From an uncultured Sphingomonadaceae bacterium (lineage in GTDB: Bacteria > Pseudomonadota > Alphaproteobacteria > Sphingomonadales > Sphingomonadaceae), in contig CANMBD010000001.1 in the NCBI GenBank assembly GCA_947495985.1, forward strand, positions 806,001 to 870,000: a stretch of 64,000 nt of DNA, read 5' to 3'. Within the stretch, counting starts at the first letter, position 1; each line of letters opens with the position of its first letter. The translations under genes and the position numbers were made by a program. Under the pieces are notes generated by a model, which saw only the letters and a program-made list of their open reading frames with translations, did no database searches and had not been told where the DNA came from. Below, one piece after another: positions 27,150 to 35,822 of the stretch.

Positions 27150-28547
27150 CTACATATGCAAAACCCGCTCATAGGCATCGAGCACGCTTTCATGCATCAT
27201 CTCGCTGAGCGTCGGGTGCGGGAAAACGGTGTTCATCAATTCCGCTTCGGTCGTCTCCAGCGTCTTGCCCACGGTATAGCCTTGGATCAGCTCTGTGACC
27301 TCGGCTCCGATCATATGCGCGCCGAGCAATTCGCCGGTTTTCGCGTCAAACACAGTTTTAATGAAACCTTCGGTCTCGCCCAGCGCAATCGCCTTACCAT
27401 TACCAATGAACGGGAAGTTACCGACTTTGACGTCATGACCCGCTTCCTTGGCTTTGGCTTCGGTCAGGCCGACACTGGCGATCTGAGGATGGCAATAGGT
27501 GCAGCCGGGGATATTGTTGACATCCATTGCGTGCGGATGGCCGCCCGCTATCGCTTCGACCGCGATAACGCCTTCATGACTGGCTTTGTGCGCGAGCCAC
27601 GGTCCGCCGGTTACGTCACCAATGGCGTAAATGCCCTCGACATTGGTCCGGCACATTGCGTCCGTCTTGATATGGAAGCGCTCGTCAGGCTCGATGCCCA
27701 GCTCATCCAGACCGACCGTTTCGACATTGGGCTGGATGCCAACGGCGACGATGACATGGCTGAAGTCATGGCTGGCTTTCTTGCCTTTACTGTCTTCAAT
27801 CTCCGCCTTGACGCCCTTGGCCGACGTCTCGATGCTCTTGACGCCCGCTCCGGTCATGATGGTCATGCCCTGTTTTTTGAGAGACTTTTCTAGGAATTTT
27901 GAGATTTCCTCATCTTCCACCGGAACAACCCGGTCCATCATCTCGACCACGGTCACGTCCGCGCCCATGTCATTGTAGAAACTGGCAAATTCGATACCGA
28001 TCGCGCCAGAGCCGATAACCAGCAGTTTCTTGGGCATTTCCGGCGGCGTCATGGCGTGGCGATAGGTCCAGATCCGCTTGCCGTCCGCCTTGGCAAAGGG
28101 CAGATCGCGGGCGCGGGCACCGGTGGCGATGATGATATTCTTGGCGGTGAGTTCTTCGTCGCCCTTCTCCGTCTTGACGGCGACCTTCCCCTTTTCGACA
28201 ATCTTGCCGTCGCCCATGACGACGTCGATCTTGTTCTTCTTCATCAGATGCGTGACGCCCTGATTAAGCTGTTTCGCCACCCCGCGAGAACGTTTGACGA
28301 CGGCGTCGAGATCTGCGCTGATCTTTTCCGCCGCCAGACCATAATCCGCTGCATGTTTCATATTATGAAACACCTCGGCGGAACGCAGCAGCGCCTTGGT
28401 CGGTATGCAGCCCCAATTGAGGCAGATACCGCCGAGATTTTCGCGTTCTACAATTGCGGTTTTCAGTCCCAGTTGCGAGGCACGAATGGCCGCGACATAG
28501 CCGCCGGGGCCGGAACCGAGAACGATGAGGTCGTAAGATTTTGCCAT
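27150..28547 (-). CDS. lpdA: dihydrolipoyl dehydrogenase (E3)
   Basis: Reoxidises dihydrolipoamide in the pyruvate or 2-oxoglutarate dehydrogenase complex. 465 aa. FAD-binding GSGPGGYVAAIRA at the N-terminus, redox disulfide in GGICLNWGCIPTK (Cys x4 Cys), NAD-binding GSGAIGIEFASF, and the catalytic His-Glu pair in FPHPTLSEMMHE at the C-terminus. pdhC lies 64 bases upstream in the same operon, with a decayed repeat between them. Confidence 0.95.
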   Translation of the reverse strand: MAKSYDLIVLGSGPGGYVAAIRASQLGLKTAIVERENLGGICLNWGCIPTKALLRSAEVFHNMKHAADYGLAAEKISADLDAVVKRSRGVAKQLNQGVTHLMKKNKIDVVMGDGKIVEKGKVAVKTEKGDEELTAKNIIIATGARARDLPFAKADGKRIWTYRHAMTPPEMPKKLLVIGSGAIGIEFASFYNDMGADVTVVEMMDRVVPVEDEEISKFLEKSLKKQGMTIMTGAGVKSIETSAKGVKAEIEDSKGKKASHDFSHVIVAVGIQPNVETVGLDELGIEPDERFHIKTDAMCRTNVEGIYAIGDVTGGPWLAHKASHEGVIAVEAIAGGHPHAMDVNNIPGCTYCHPQIASVGLTEAKAKEAGHDVKVGNFPFIGNGKAIALGETEGFIKTVFDAKTGELLGAHMIGAEVTELIQGYTVGKTLETTEAELMNTVFPHPTLSEMMHESVLDAYERVLHM

Positions 28548-28565
28548 TTTATTCCTTTGTTTCTG

Positions 28566-28619
28566 TTCCTCTTCCGTGAGGGACAGGAGACTAAAGCTTT
28601 TGCGATGGTGATTAAGCCA
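28566..28619 (+). repeat. probable decayed fifth copy of the palindromic repeat
   Basis: This stretch aligns with copy 1 through TCCTCT-CC, TGAGGGA-AGGA, AAAGC-TT-GCG and GTGATTA-GC but has lost exact hairpin pairing and the GGTGAGGGGT end. It fills the intergenic space between pdhC and lpdA and begins at the pdhC stop codon. Confidence 0.5.
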
Positions 28620-29916
28620 GCATCCCCAATGGGTTCTCGCAGAGCTCTTTAAATACCTGCATCAACTGCGCCCCATCCGCGCCATCAATGGCCCGGTGAT
28701 CGAAGCTACCGGTGGCGCTCATGATCGTCGCGATTTGCAGGCTGTCATCGATCACATGCGGGCGCTTCTGGCCTGCGCCGATAGCCATGATCATCGCTTG
28801 CGGCGGGTTGATTACCGCGTCGAAATTCTTGATGCCGAACATACCCATATTGGAGATGCTGGCGGTACCGCCCTGATATTCATGCATCTTGAGCTTGCCG
28901 TCCTTGGCGCGGCCAGCCAGATCTTTCATCTCGCTGGAAATGGTGCTGAGTGATTTTGTGTCGGCGCTTGTGATAATGGGCGTGATCAAACCGCCAGGAA
29001 TGCTGACCGCCACCGAGATATCAGCACGCGCAAACGTCTTGAGCTGATCGCCGTCAATCGAGACATTGCATTTGGGTACCTGCATCAGGGATACGGCGAG
29101 CGCCTTGATCAACAGATCATTGACCGACAGTTTGACGCCGCGCGGTTCCAGCGTCGCGTTGAGTTCGCTGCGCAATTTGAGCAGCTTGTCGAGCTGAATA
29201 TCCACGGTGAGATAGATATGCGGAATGGTCTGCTTCGCCTCGGTCAGGCGGCGGGCAATGGTCTTACGCATGCCAGACAGTTTCTCCGACGTGTGCGGGA
29301 TATCGAAATCATTCGCCGCTGGTGCTGGTGCCGGAGTGGCGGCGGGAGCTGGTGCAGGTGAAGCGGCTTCGCTTTTGACCGGCGCTGTGCCGCCTTCGGC
29401 CGCGTCAATATCGGCCTTGATAATCCGTCCGCCTGGACCCGATCCACTGAGCGCGCCGAGATCAACGCCTTTCTGCTCGGCCAGACGCCGGGCCAGCGGG
29501 CTGACCTTGATGCGGTTGCCATCCGATGATGGTGCGGCAACTTTAGGTGCCTCATCTGTAACTTTTGGAGCAACCTCCTGTGCCGGTTCCGCAGGCTTTT
29601 CAGCAACTTCGGCAACCGGCTTGGGCTTCTCTGCGGCACTTTCGTCAACTTTCAAAGCAGCGTCCACATCCTCGCCCTCTTCGGCAATGATCGCAATCAC
29701 ATCGCCGACTTTGACACTATCGGTCCCCTCGGCAACCACGATCTTCGCGATCGTGCCTTCATCAACCGCTTCAAACTCCATCGTCGCCTTGTCAGTCTCA
29801 ATCTCGGCCAATAGGTCGCCTGAAGCGACCTCATCGCCCTCTTTGACCAGCCATTTGGCCAGCGTCCCCTCTTCCATCGTCGGAGACAAAGCGGGCATTT
29901 GAAGGTTGATCGGCAT
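28612..29916 (-). CDS. pdhC: dihydrolipoamide acetyltransferase (pyruvate dehydrogenase E2)
   Basis: 434 aa. One lipoyl domain (1-80, lipoyl-lysine in ETDKATMEFE), a Pro/Ala/Lys/Glu-rich linker, a peripheral subunit-binding domain (KVSPLARRLAEQKGVDL, about 135-170), another Ala/Pro linker and the catalytic acetyltransferase domain with the active-site SFDHRAIDGADG. The N-terminal LQMPALSPTMEEGTLAKW is typical of the pyruvate type. E1 genes pdhA/pdhB are not next to it; it is the first gene before a divergent stress-protein gene, so the complex is encoded at more than one locus. Confidence 0.94.
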   Translation of the reverse strand: MPINLQMPALSPTMEEGTLAKWLVKEGDEVASGDLLAEIETDKATMEFEAVDEGTIAKIVVAEGTDSVKVGDVIAIIAEEGEDVDAALKVDESAAEKPKPVAEVAEKPAEPAQEVAPKVTDEAPKVAAPSSDGNRIKVSPLARRLAEQKGVDLGALSGSGPGGRIIKADIDAAEGGTAPVKSEAASPAPAPAATPAPAPAANDFDIPHTSEKLSGMRKTIARRLTEAKQTIPHIYLTVDIQLDKLLKLRSELNATLEPRGVKLSVNDLLIKALAVSLMQVPKCNVSIDGDQLKTFARADISVAVSIPGGLITPIITSADTKSLSTISSEMKDLAGRAKDGKLKMHEYQGGTASISNMGMFGIKNFDAVINPPQAMIMAIGAGQKRPHVIDDSLQIATIMSATGSFDHRAIDGADGAQLMQVFKELCENPLGMLA

Positions 29917-30065
29917 GGAGAGGAAACCCTTATTCTATATCAACGTTGCTGGCGTTTATGCGCAAATCACAGGAAAGCGCAAGCTGTGTAAATCTTGCAT
30001 ATCACAGGCTTTTATCGCAAGCATGGTTTTAATAGTAGAAATGCGCAGTCAGTTGGGGAGTTTTC

Positions 30066-30521
30066 ATGCGTACTTACCTAGTGGTTATTGACGAAACCGA
30101 GGAGGCAAGCATAGCGCTTCGTTTCGCTTCACGCCGGGCGATGAAGACCAATGGTGCTTTGCACATATTGGCGCTGGTGGAGAGCGAAGGCTTCGTTGCC
30201 TGGGGCGGCGTACAGGCTACGTTAGAGGAAGAAGCCAAGAACCGAGCCGAAGCTTTAGTTTCAAGCGCTGCGGGTACTTTGTTCGACGAAACCGGAATCA
30301 GGCCCTCTATCACCGTCAAGGAAGGCAAGGGTGCCAAGGATGTTCGCAAATTGATGGACGAGATCGACGGATTGGCGGCCCTTGTTCTCGGTGCCGCTGG
30401 TAATGGCTCGCCCGGTCCGTTGGTTACTCACTTTGCCGCAACGGAGGCGGGTACCCTCCCCTGCCCGGTAATGGTTGTACCCGGATCACTGAGCAAGGAA
30501 GAGATTGACCGCCTAAGTTAG
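30066..30521 (+). CDS. universal stress protein family
   Basis: 151 aa, single UspA-like domain. N-terminal TYLVVIDETEEASIALRFA and C-terminal glycine-containing segment VLGAAGNGSPGPLV; the ATP-binding G-2x-G-9x-G(S/T) pattern is only partly kept. GGGGAG lies seven bases before the ATG. Divergent from pdhC across a 149-base gap that must hold both promoters. Confidence 0.85.
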   Translation: MRTYLVVIDETEEASIALRFASRRAMKTNGALHILALVESEGFVAWGGVQATLEEEAKNRAEALVSSAAGTLFDETGIRPSITVKEGKGAKDVRKLMDEIDGLAALVLGAAGNGSPGPLVTHFAATEAGTLPCPVMVVPGSLSKEEIDRLS

Positions 30522-30525
30522 AAAC

Positions 30526-31047
30526 TCAGCCCAGCTCGCCGCGCGCCGGATAATCATTGGCCAGCGCGTAGTCTATACCCATCATTAACTGATCAAGAGG
30601 CGGCCGTGTGAATGGCATGCTTTGGACGCTGGCGAAGTAAAGTGTTTGGTCAGGACGGACGAGAAACAAAGCTGGTTCAGAGAAAATCGAAGGTTCCGGG
30701 CTGTCTGGTCGTCCGGCAGAGATATACAGACCCAGTTCACGAGCCATAGCTTCGCTCAGACCATAGCCGAGCATCAGCTCATCTATACCCCAGTCTTCGG
30801 CAGACTTTTGGGCACGTTCCTGATCATCCATGCTGATGGCGACCGCAGTAACGCCGCGTTCGGCGAAATCACCGAGTTTGCTTTGCAGGTCGCGCAATTG
30901 CCCTTTGCAGATCGGGCAATGCAGACCACGATAAAATAGTAACAGAGTAAAGTTATCACCGGCACGCTGGCTGAGTTGAAACTGCCCGCCATCTGTCATT
31001 GGAACGGTAAAATCAGGAACGGCTTGAGTCGGTATCAGGGTCGTCAT
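30526..31047 (-). CDS. peroxiredoxin-like protein (AhpC/TSA family)
   Basis: 173 aa thioredoxin-fold protein. The active site is FYRGLHCPICKGQL, a CxxC arrangement after the FYRG strand, unlike the single peroxidatic Cys of classic AhpC. The order of strands after it (VAISMDDQERA, GYGLSEAMARELG) agrees with the peroxiredoxin-like family found beside stress genes. It is convergent with the universal stress protein, four bases apart. Confidence 0.85.
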   Translation of the reverse strand: MTTLIPTQAVPDFTVPMTDGGQFQLSQRAGDNFTLLLFYRGLHCPICKGQLRDLQSKLGDFAERGVTAVAISMDDQERAQKSAEDWGIDELMLGYGLSEAMARELGLYISAGRPDSPEPSIFSEPALFLVRPDQTLYFASVQSMPFTRPPLDQLMMGIDYALANDYPARGELG

Positions 31048-31105
31048 CAGGGTATCCTTTTATGATTGTGCCTGCTTATTCGTTCCCTGCGCTCATCCGG
31101 TTACA

Positions 31106-33391
31106 TTATCGGCTGCGATGACGAATATTTGCCGGACGACCGCGTTTTCCTTTGCGATGCGGTTTTCCTTTGGGCCGGCCACGTCCTCGCCGGGGCTCAT
31201 GACGACCCGGCATGTGATTGGCTCCTTCCGCCAGTTCAAAGAGCAGACTGCCTGTGGCGGCGTTGGCCTCAACGAGCCGTAGATCGAGCTTTTGCCCGAT
31301 ATTATAAGTTATACCAGTCTCCACACCTTCCAACTGCTGCTTTTGCTCGTCATAGTCGAACCGTTCCACACCCAGCGTCCGGACAGGAACCAGGCCGTCC
31401 CCGCCCAACTCTTCAACAGTGGCGAAAAACCCGAAATTCTGGACACCAGTGATCCGGCATTTCAGTATCTGACCAACATGATCGGATAAATGGGCCGAGA
31501 TATAGCGATCCACCGTTTCGCGTTCGGCCATCATCGCGCGCCGTTCCAGTTGGCTGATCTTTTCGGATATCAGGTCCAGCTTGTCGGCCATGTCCTTGCT
31601 CAATCCGCTTTGCGCAGGGATTAGATCATTCTTCGGTTTCGGCTGTTCCAATTTGCAACCACTCACCAAAGCGCGGTGCACAATCAGGTCGGCATAGCGC
31701 CGAATCGGACTGGTGAAGTGCGCATAGCTGCCCAGTGAAAGGCCGAAATGACCCATGTTGGTGGATCCATAGTAGGCCTGCGTCTGACTGCGCAATATCT
31801 GTTCCATGACCAACGGTAAAATCTCTGCCTCGCCAACTTGCTCAATAAGGCGATTGAAAACCGAGGGCTTGATCACCTGCCCCATCGCAAAACTGACATC
31901 AAAGCTCTTGAGATAGTCTTTAAGCGCGATCAGCTTTTCGCGCGATGGTACTTCGTGAACCCGGTAAATGAGCGGTGATTTCTTGGATTCGAGCATTTTG
32001 GCCGCAGCGACGTTGGCCGCGATCATATAGTCCTCGACCAGGCGGTGTGCGTCGAGGCGTTCCCGAGTAGCAATTTCGGCAATCCGGCCCTGATGATCCA
32101 GGACTACCCGCTTTTCCGGTAAATCGAGGTTTAGTGGTTCCCTGCCATCCCTGGCTTTTGCAAGTAATTTCCAGCAGGCCCAAAGCGGTTCAAGGGCGCT
32201 TGCCTTCATCGGGTGATCCAACTTCCCGTCCATCGCAGCCTGTGCGTCCTCATATGCGATATTGCCGGTCAGCCGCACAATCGCACGTGTGAAACGCGAG
32301 GAAATGACCTTGCCCTTAGCATTGATTTTCAGATGGCACGCCAAAGCCGCTCGATCGACATCCTGCTTGAGCGAGCACACATCCGTTGACAGCGCCTCCG
32401 GTAACATCGGCACAACCCGATCCGGGAAATAGACACTATTGCCGCGCTTATATGCTTCTCGGTCAAGCTTGCTGCCGCTTCGAACATAGAATGATACATC
32501 AGCAATCGCGACAATCGCCTTGAAACCACCTGCATTACTGGCATCATCATCGGGTGCCGCCCAGATAGCATCGTCATGGTCGCGCGCATCCGCAGGGTCG
32601 ATCGCAACTATGGGCAGAGCGGTAAGGTCTTCCCTGTCCTCTTTGCTGAGTTTCAGCTTGGTGGCATGCTCTGCTTCATCCAGAACATCTATCGGGAATT
32701 CGAGGGGAATTTCATATTTATGGATGGCGATCAGGCTGAATGACTTAGGTGCGAAAGGATCGCCTAGGATATCTTTAACGCGTGCCTTGACCTGACTACC
32801 GCGACCGACGGGTTCTGCAAGAACCAGGTTCCCCACTTCTGCTTCGCCCAAATCGGATATCGCTGTGCTGCGTCTGATTTTTCGATCTACGGGCTTCAGC
32901 CAAAACCGGTCGTGCTCGTCCTTTTCGACCACGCCCATCAGCATATCACTACTTTGAGCGATCTTCTTCATCATGAAAGCAATATGCCCCTGCCCGCGTT
33001 CTTCAGTTCGGGCGAGAACGCGATCACCAACCGCCAATGCTGCGCGGCGACCACGCTCCTTAATGCGCAGCCGGGGTGCCGGGGCCTCCGCTTCCCAGCG
33101 TTCGGGCATGCCAATCGCCTCATTGCCATCAATTTCGACGATTTTCAGTACCGTGACCTTAGGAATACCGCCCATTTTGTGAAAGGCGCGGCCTGGCGTG
33201 CTGTCGATCAGGCCTTCGTCGGCCATGTCTTTCAGCAAAGCCTTGAGAGCGATTTTGTCCGACCCACGCAAGCGAAAAGCTTTGGCGATTTCCCGTTTAC
33301 CGGCGGGTTGGTCTGACTTTTCAATAAAGTCCAATATCTGTTTGCGTGACGGAACCTGTCTTGGCTTGTGAGATTTGGACGATTTCGCCAT
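31106..33391 (-). CDS. rnr: ribonuclease R
   Basis: 3'-5' exoribonuclease that degrades structured RNA, 761 aa. An N-terminal helix-turn-helix-like region (1-70), cold-shock domains, then the RNB catalytic domain with AIDPADARDHDDAI (metal-binding Asp cluster) and FTSPIRRYADLIVHR, then an S1 domain (about 640-720) and a basic, Arg/Lys/Gly-rich tail (RRGRGRPKGKPHRKGKR). Its ATG shares one base with the proS stop (TAATG), so the two are coupled. Confidence 0.95.
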   Translation of the reverse strand: MAKSSKSHKPRQVPSRKQILDFIEKSDQPAGKREIAKAFRLRGSDKIALKALLKDMADEGLIDSTPGRAFHKMGGIPKVTVLKIVEIDGNEAIGMPERWEAEAPAPRLRIKERGRRAALAVGDRVLARTEERGQGHIAFMMKKIAQSSDMLMGVVEKDEHDRFWLKPVDRKIRRSTAISDLGEAEVGNLVLAEPVGRGSQVKARVKDILGDPFAPKSFSLIAIHKYEIPLEFPIDVLDEAEHATKLKLSKEDREDLTALPIVAIDPADARDHDDAIWAAPDDDASNAGGFKAIVAIADVSFYVRSGSKLDREAYKRGNSVYFPDRVVPMLPEALSTDVCSLKQDVDRAALACHLKINAKGKVISSRFTRAIVRLTGNIAYEDAQAAMDGKLDHPMKASALEPLWACWKLLAKARDGREPLNLDLPEKRVVLDHQGRIAEIATRERLDAHRLVEDYMIAANVAAAKMLESKKSPLIYRVHEVPSREKLIALKDYLKSFDVSFAMGQVIKPSVFNRLIEQVGEAEILPLVMEQILRSQTQAYYGSTNMGHFGLSLGSYAHFTSPIRRYADLIVHRALVSGCKLEQPKPKNDLIPAQSGLSKDMADKLDLISEKISQLERRAMMAERETVDRYISAHLSDHVGQILKCRITGVQNFGFFATVEELGGDGLVPVRTLGVERFDYDEQKQQLEGVETGITYNIGQKLDLRLVEANAATGSLLFELAEGANHMPGRHEPRRGRGRPKGKPHRKGKRGRPANIRHRSR

Positions 33392-34926
33392 TAATAGGCT
33401 TTGCCGATAAGAATCCGTTCGACCGCTGGCTTACCCGTGAAAATACAGTCGCCGTCCACCGCTGCCGCTTCGTTCGGTACGTTGCGGAAGGTCAGTTTCA
33501 GCTTTTTCAGTCTCTCTTCAATCTGATCAAGTTCTTCGCCAGTCGCCCGGCACCATTGGACTTCCAGCCAACCGGGATATTTCTTATTCTCTTTGTAGAA
33601 TTTCTGAACATCCGCAAAATCGGTCAAACCGCGTGTAATATTGGAATCCAGTCGTTGCTTGGCTTCACCATGCAGTTTGGATTGAATTTCTTCCAACAAC
33701 GCGGGCACCTGTTCTGCAAAGCTATCTTTCGCAAGAATCTGCGCATCAAGCTTGCCATTATCCTTGTACAGCGCATCGCGGCGAAGAGCAGAGACATTGC
33801 CTTCTGCAACATCGCGAGGACCAATTTCAAGAATAAGCGGCGCACCTTTTTTGACCCAGGCCCAGCGTTTGTTCGATGCCTTGGCGCCGCTTTTGTCGAG
33901 TTTTACCCGGACATTCTCATCAAAAGCCCGCAGTCCGGACAGTTGTTTCGTAAGCGCAGTACAGAAATTGAGAACCTCTTCATCCTCTGGCTTGTCGCGC
34001 AGCATGGGAATGACCACCACTTGATATGGCGCAATAAGCGGCGGTACGCGTAGGCCATCATCGTCGCCATGCGTCATGATCACGCCGCCGATGAGCCGCG
34101 TAGACGTGCCCCAACTCGTCGTGTAGGCGAATTGAAACTGTCCTTCCTTGTCCTGATAGCGGATATTTTGAGCCTTGGAGAAGGTCTGGCCAAGAAAATG
34201 CGAGGTGCCGGCTTGCAATGCCTTGCCATCCTGCATCATTGCCTCGATGGAATAGGTGGCGTCCGCGCCAGGAAAACGCTCATTCTCTGGTTTCTCGCCA
34301 GCAACAACAGGCATCGCCAGCACATCTTCAGAGAAGCTGCGGTACATTTCCAATATGTCGAGCGTTTCTTCCATCGCTTCATCACGTGTAGCGTGGGCGG
34401 TATGGCCCTCTTGCCAAAGAAACTCGCTGGTACGCAGGAACATCCGTGTCCGCATTTCCCAGCGCACAACATTGGCCCACTGGTTGATCATAACTGGCAG
34501 GTCGCGCCAGCTTTGTACCCATCGCGAAAAGGCTGTACCGATCACCGTTTCGGACGTTGGCCGGACCACCAAGGGTTCTTCAAGCTTTGCCTCTGGATCG
34601 ACAACAAGGCCATCGCTATCGTCCTTCATCAACCGATGATGGGTAACGACAGCCATTTCCTTGGCAAAACCATCGACATGTTCGGCTTCCTTGGCGAAAT
34701 AGCTCAGCGGAATGAACAATGGGAAATAGCAGTTTTCATGACCGGTAGCCTTGATCCGCTGATCCATGAGAAATTGTACTCGCTCCCAGATACCATAGCC
34801 CCACGGCCGCATGACCATGCATCCCCGCACGCCGGACTCTTCAGCCAAATCGGCTTCGGCAATAAGCTGCTGATACCAAGCTGAAAAGTCAGCTTCTCTG
34901 GTTACGGATAGAGCGTTTTTCTTCAC
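33391..34926 (-). CDS. proS: prolyl-tRNA synthetase, archaeal/eukaryal type
   Basis: 511 aa class II synthetase. Motif 2 region RTSEFLWQEGHTAHAT, catalytic QAGTSHFLGQTF and motif 3-like TTSWGTSTRLIGG are seen. There is no editing INS domain, but a C-terminal extension ending in a Tyr (ERILIGKAY) is present, which is diagnostic of the archaeal/eukaryal (type 3) ProRS and not of the short alphaproteobacterial form of about 440 aa. I infer an old gene replacement. It is coupled to rnr downstream. Confidence 0.93.
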   Translation of the reverse strand: MKKNALSVTREADFSAWYQQLIAEADLAEESGVRGCMVMRPWGYGIWERVQFLMDQRIKATGHENCYFPLFIPLSYFAKEAEHVDGFAKEMAVVTHHRLMKDDSDGLVVDPEAKLEEPLVVRPTSETVIGTAFSRWVQSWRDLPVMINQWANVVRWEMRTRMFLRTSEFLWQEGHTAHATRDEAMEETLDILEMYRSFSEDVLAMPVVAGEKPENERFPGADATYSIEAMMQDGKALQAGTSHFLGQTFSKAQNIRYQDKEGQFQFAYTTSWGTSTRLIGGVIMTHGDDDGLRVPPLIAPYQVVVIPMLRDKPEDEEVLNFCTALTKQLSGLRAFDENVRVKLDKSGAKASNKRWAWVKKGAPLILEIGPRDVAEGNVSALRRDALYKDNGKLDAQILAKDSFAEQVPALLEEIQSKLHGEAKQRLDSNITRGLTDFADVQKFYKENKKYPGWLEVQWCRATGEELDQIEERLKKLKLTFRNVPNEAAAVDGDCIFTGKPAVERILIGKAY

Positions 34927-34979
34927 GTATTCTGTTCCTGTCGGAAAGTTTTAAAGTTCGGAGACCCGGAGGCGTAAAA

Positions 34980-35624
34980 TCAATCGTCGAGATTATCGAT
35001 CTTCGATTGAATATCTGCCAGCTGTTGTTTGAGATCCATAATCTCTTTGTCTTTGGCAGACATTTCTTCCTCTTCCGGCTCTGGTTCAGACACGGGCTCT
35101 TCATCATTAGAGGCCGTTTTGTCACCAAGTCCGAGCGGGTTTAACGCTTTTTCGACGACGCTGCCCAGCGGACTGGATTTCAAGGCATTTTCAATGGCTT
35201 CCTGAAACTGCTTCTGGTTCTTGACGGCCATCTGTCCCAAGGGGTTTTTATTGAGAGCCCCTTCGACAGCTTCCTGAAACTGTTTCTGGTTTTTGCGAAA
35301 ATTGTCCATGGATGCTTCGAGATATGACGGCATCAGAGACTGCATGCTGTTGCCATACATTGAGATAAGCTGGCGCAGGAAATTGACCGGCAGCATGTTC
35401 TGCCCGCTGCTTTCCTCGTCAACGATAATCTGGGTGAGTACATTATGTGTAATGTCATCACCGGTTTTCGCGTCGACGACCACGAAGTCAACATCATCAC
35501 GCGTCATTTCCGCCAGAAAATCCAGCGTAATATAATTGGACGTCTGTGTGTTGTAGAGCCGCCGGTTGGCATATTTTTTTATTATGATCGGGCCGTCCGG
35601 ATCACCCTTTTTTGTCTTCGCCAT
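34980..35624 (-). CDS. phaR: polyhydroxyalkanoate synthesis repressor PhaR
   Basis: 214 aa from ATG 35624, which has AGGAG seven bases upstream. The N-terminal PHB/PHA accumulation regulator DNA-binding domain (IIIKKYANRRLYNTQTSNY) is followed by FLRQLISMYG. The C-terminal half holds an imperfect tandem repeat, KNQKQFQEAVEGAL-PLG then KNQKQFQEAIENAL-PLG and a shorter EKALNPLG, then an acidic coiled-coil end (MDLKQQLADIQSKIDNL). The family binds PHA granules and represses phasin genes; no pha biosynthesis genes lie in the window. Confidence 0.92.
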   Translation of the reverse strand: MAKTKKGDPDGPIIIKKYANRRLYNTQTSNYITLDFLAEMTRDDVDFVVVDAKTGDDITHNVLTQIIVDEESSGQNMLPVNFLRQLISMYGNSMQSLMPSYLEASMDNFRKNQKQFQEAVEGALNKNPLGQMAVKNQKQFQEAIENALKSSPLGSVVEKALNPLGLGDKTASNDEEPVSEPEPEEEEMSAKDKEIMDLKQQLADIQSKIDNLDD

Positions 35625-35762
35625 GTTATCTCCTGTGAACCATATCGCCATTTTTTATCATATTAAGTCGATAGAGCTTGAAAATTCTTTGCTATTCCGA
35701 CCGCTTTAGACAAAATTGTGCATCGCCGCAACCAAAGCCGCTCACTGAGTTTTGTATATTGC

Positions 35763-35786
35763 AATCGGCGCGGAATTTAGCCGATT
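35763..35786. repeat. inverted repeat between phaR and alr
   Basis: AATCGGC at 35763 and GCCGATT at 35780 form a perfect 7-bp stem with a 10-base loop, in the 198-base gap between phaR and alr. There is no T-run after it on either strand, so it could be a weak terminator or a binding site for a dimeric regulator of phaR. Confidence 0.3.
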
Positions 35787-35822
35787 AGTTCATGTGCGTT
35801 TGCGATATGGCAGATGCTCAAA

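Noticed and set aside
29225..29902. Open frame of 225 codons on the plus strand, Ala/Ser-rich
   Set aside because: Antisense of the Ala/Pro-rich linkers of PdhC; low complexity comes from the linker codons.
34980..35300. CRISPR-like spaced repeats in phaR
   Set aside because: The repeats are in-frame coding duplications, only two to three copies, with similar intervening sequence.
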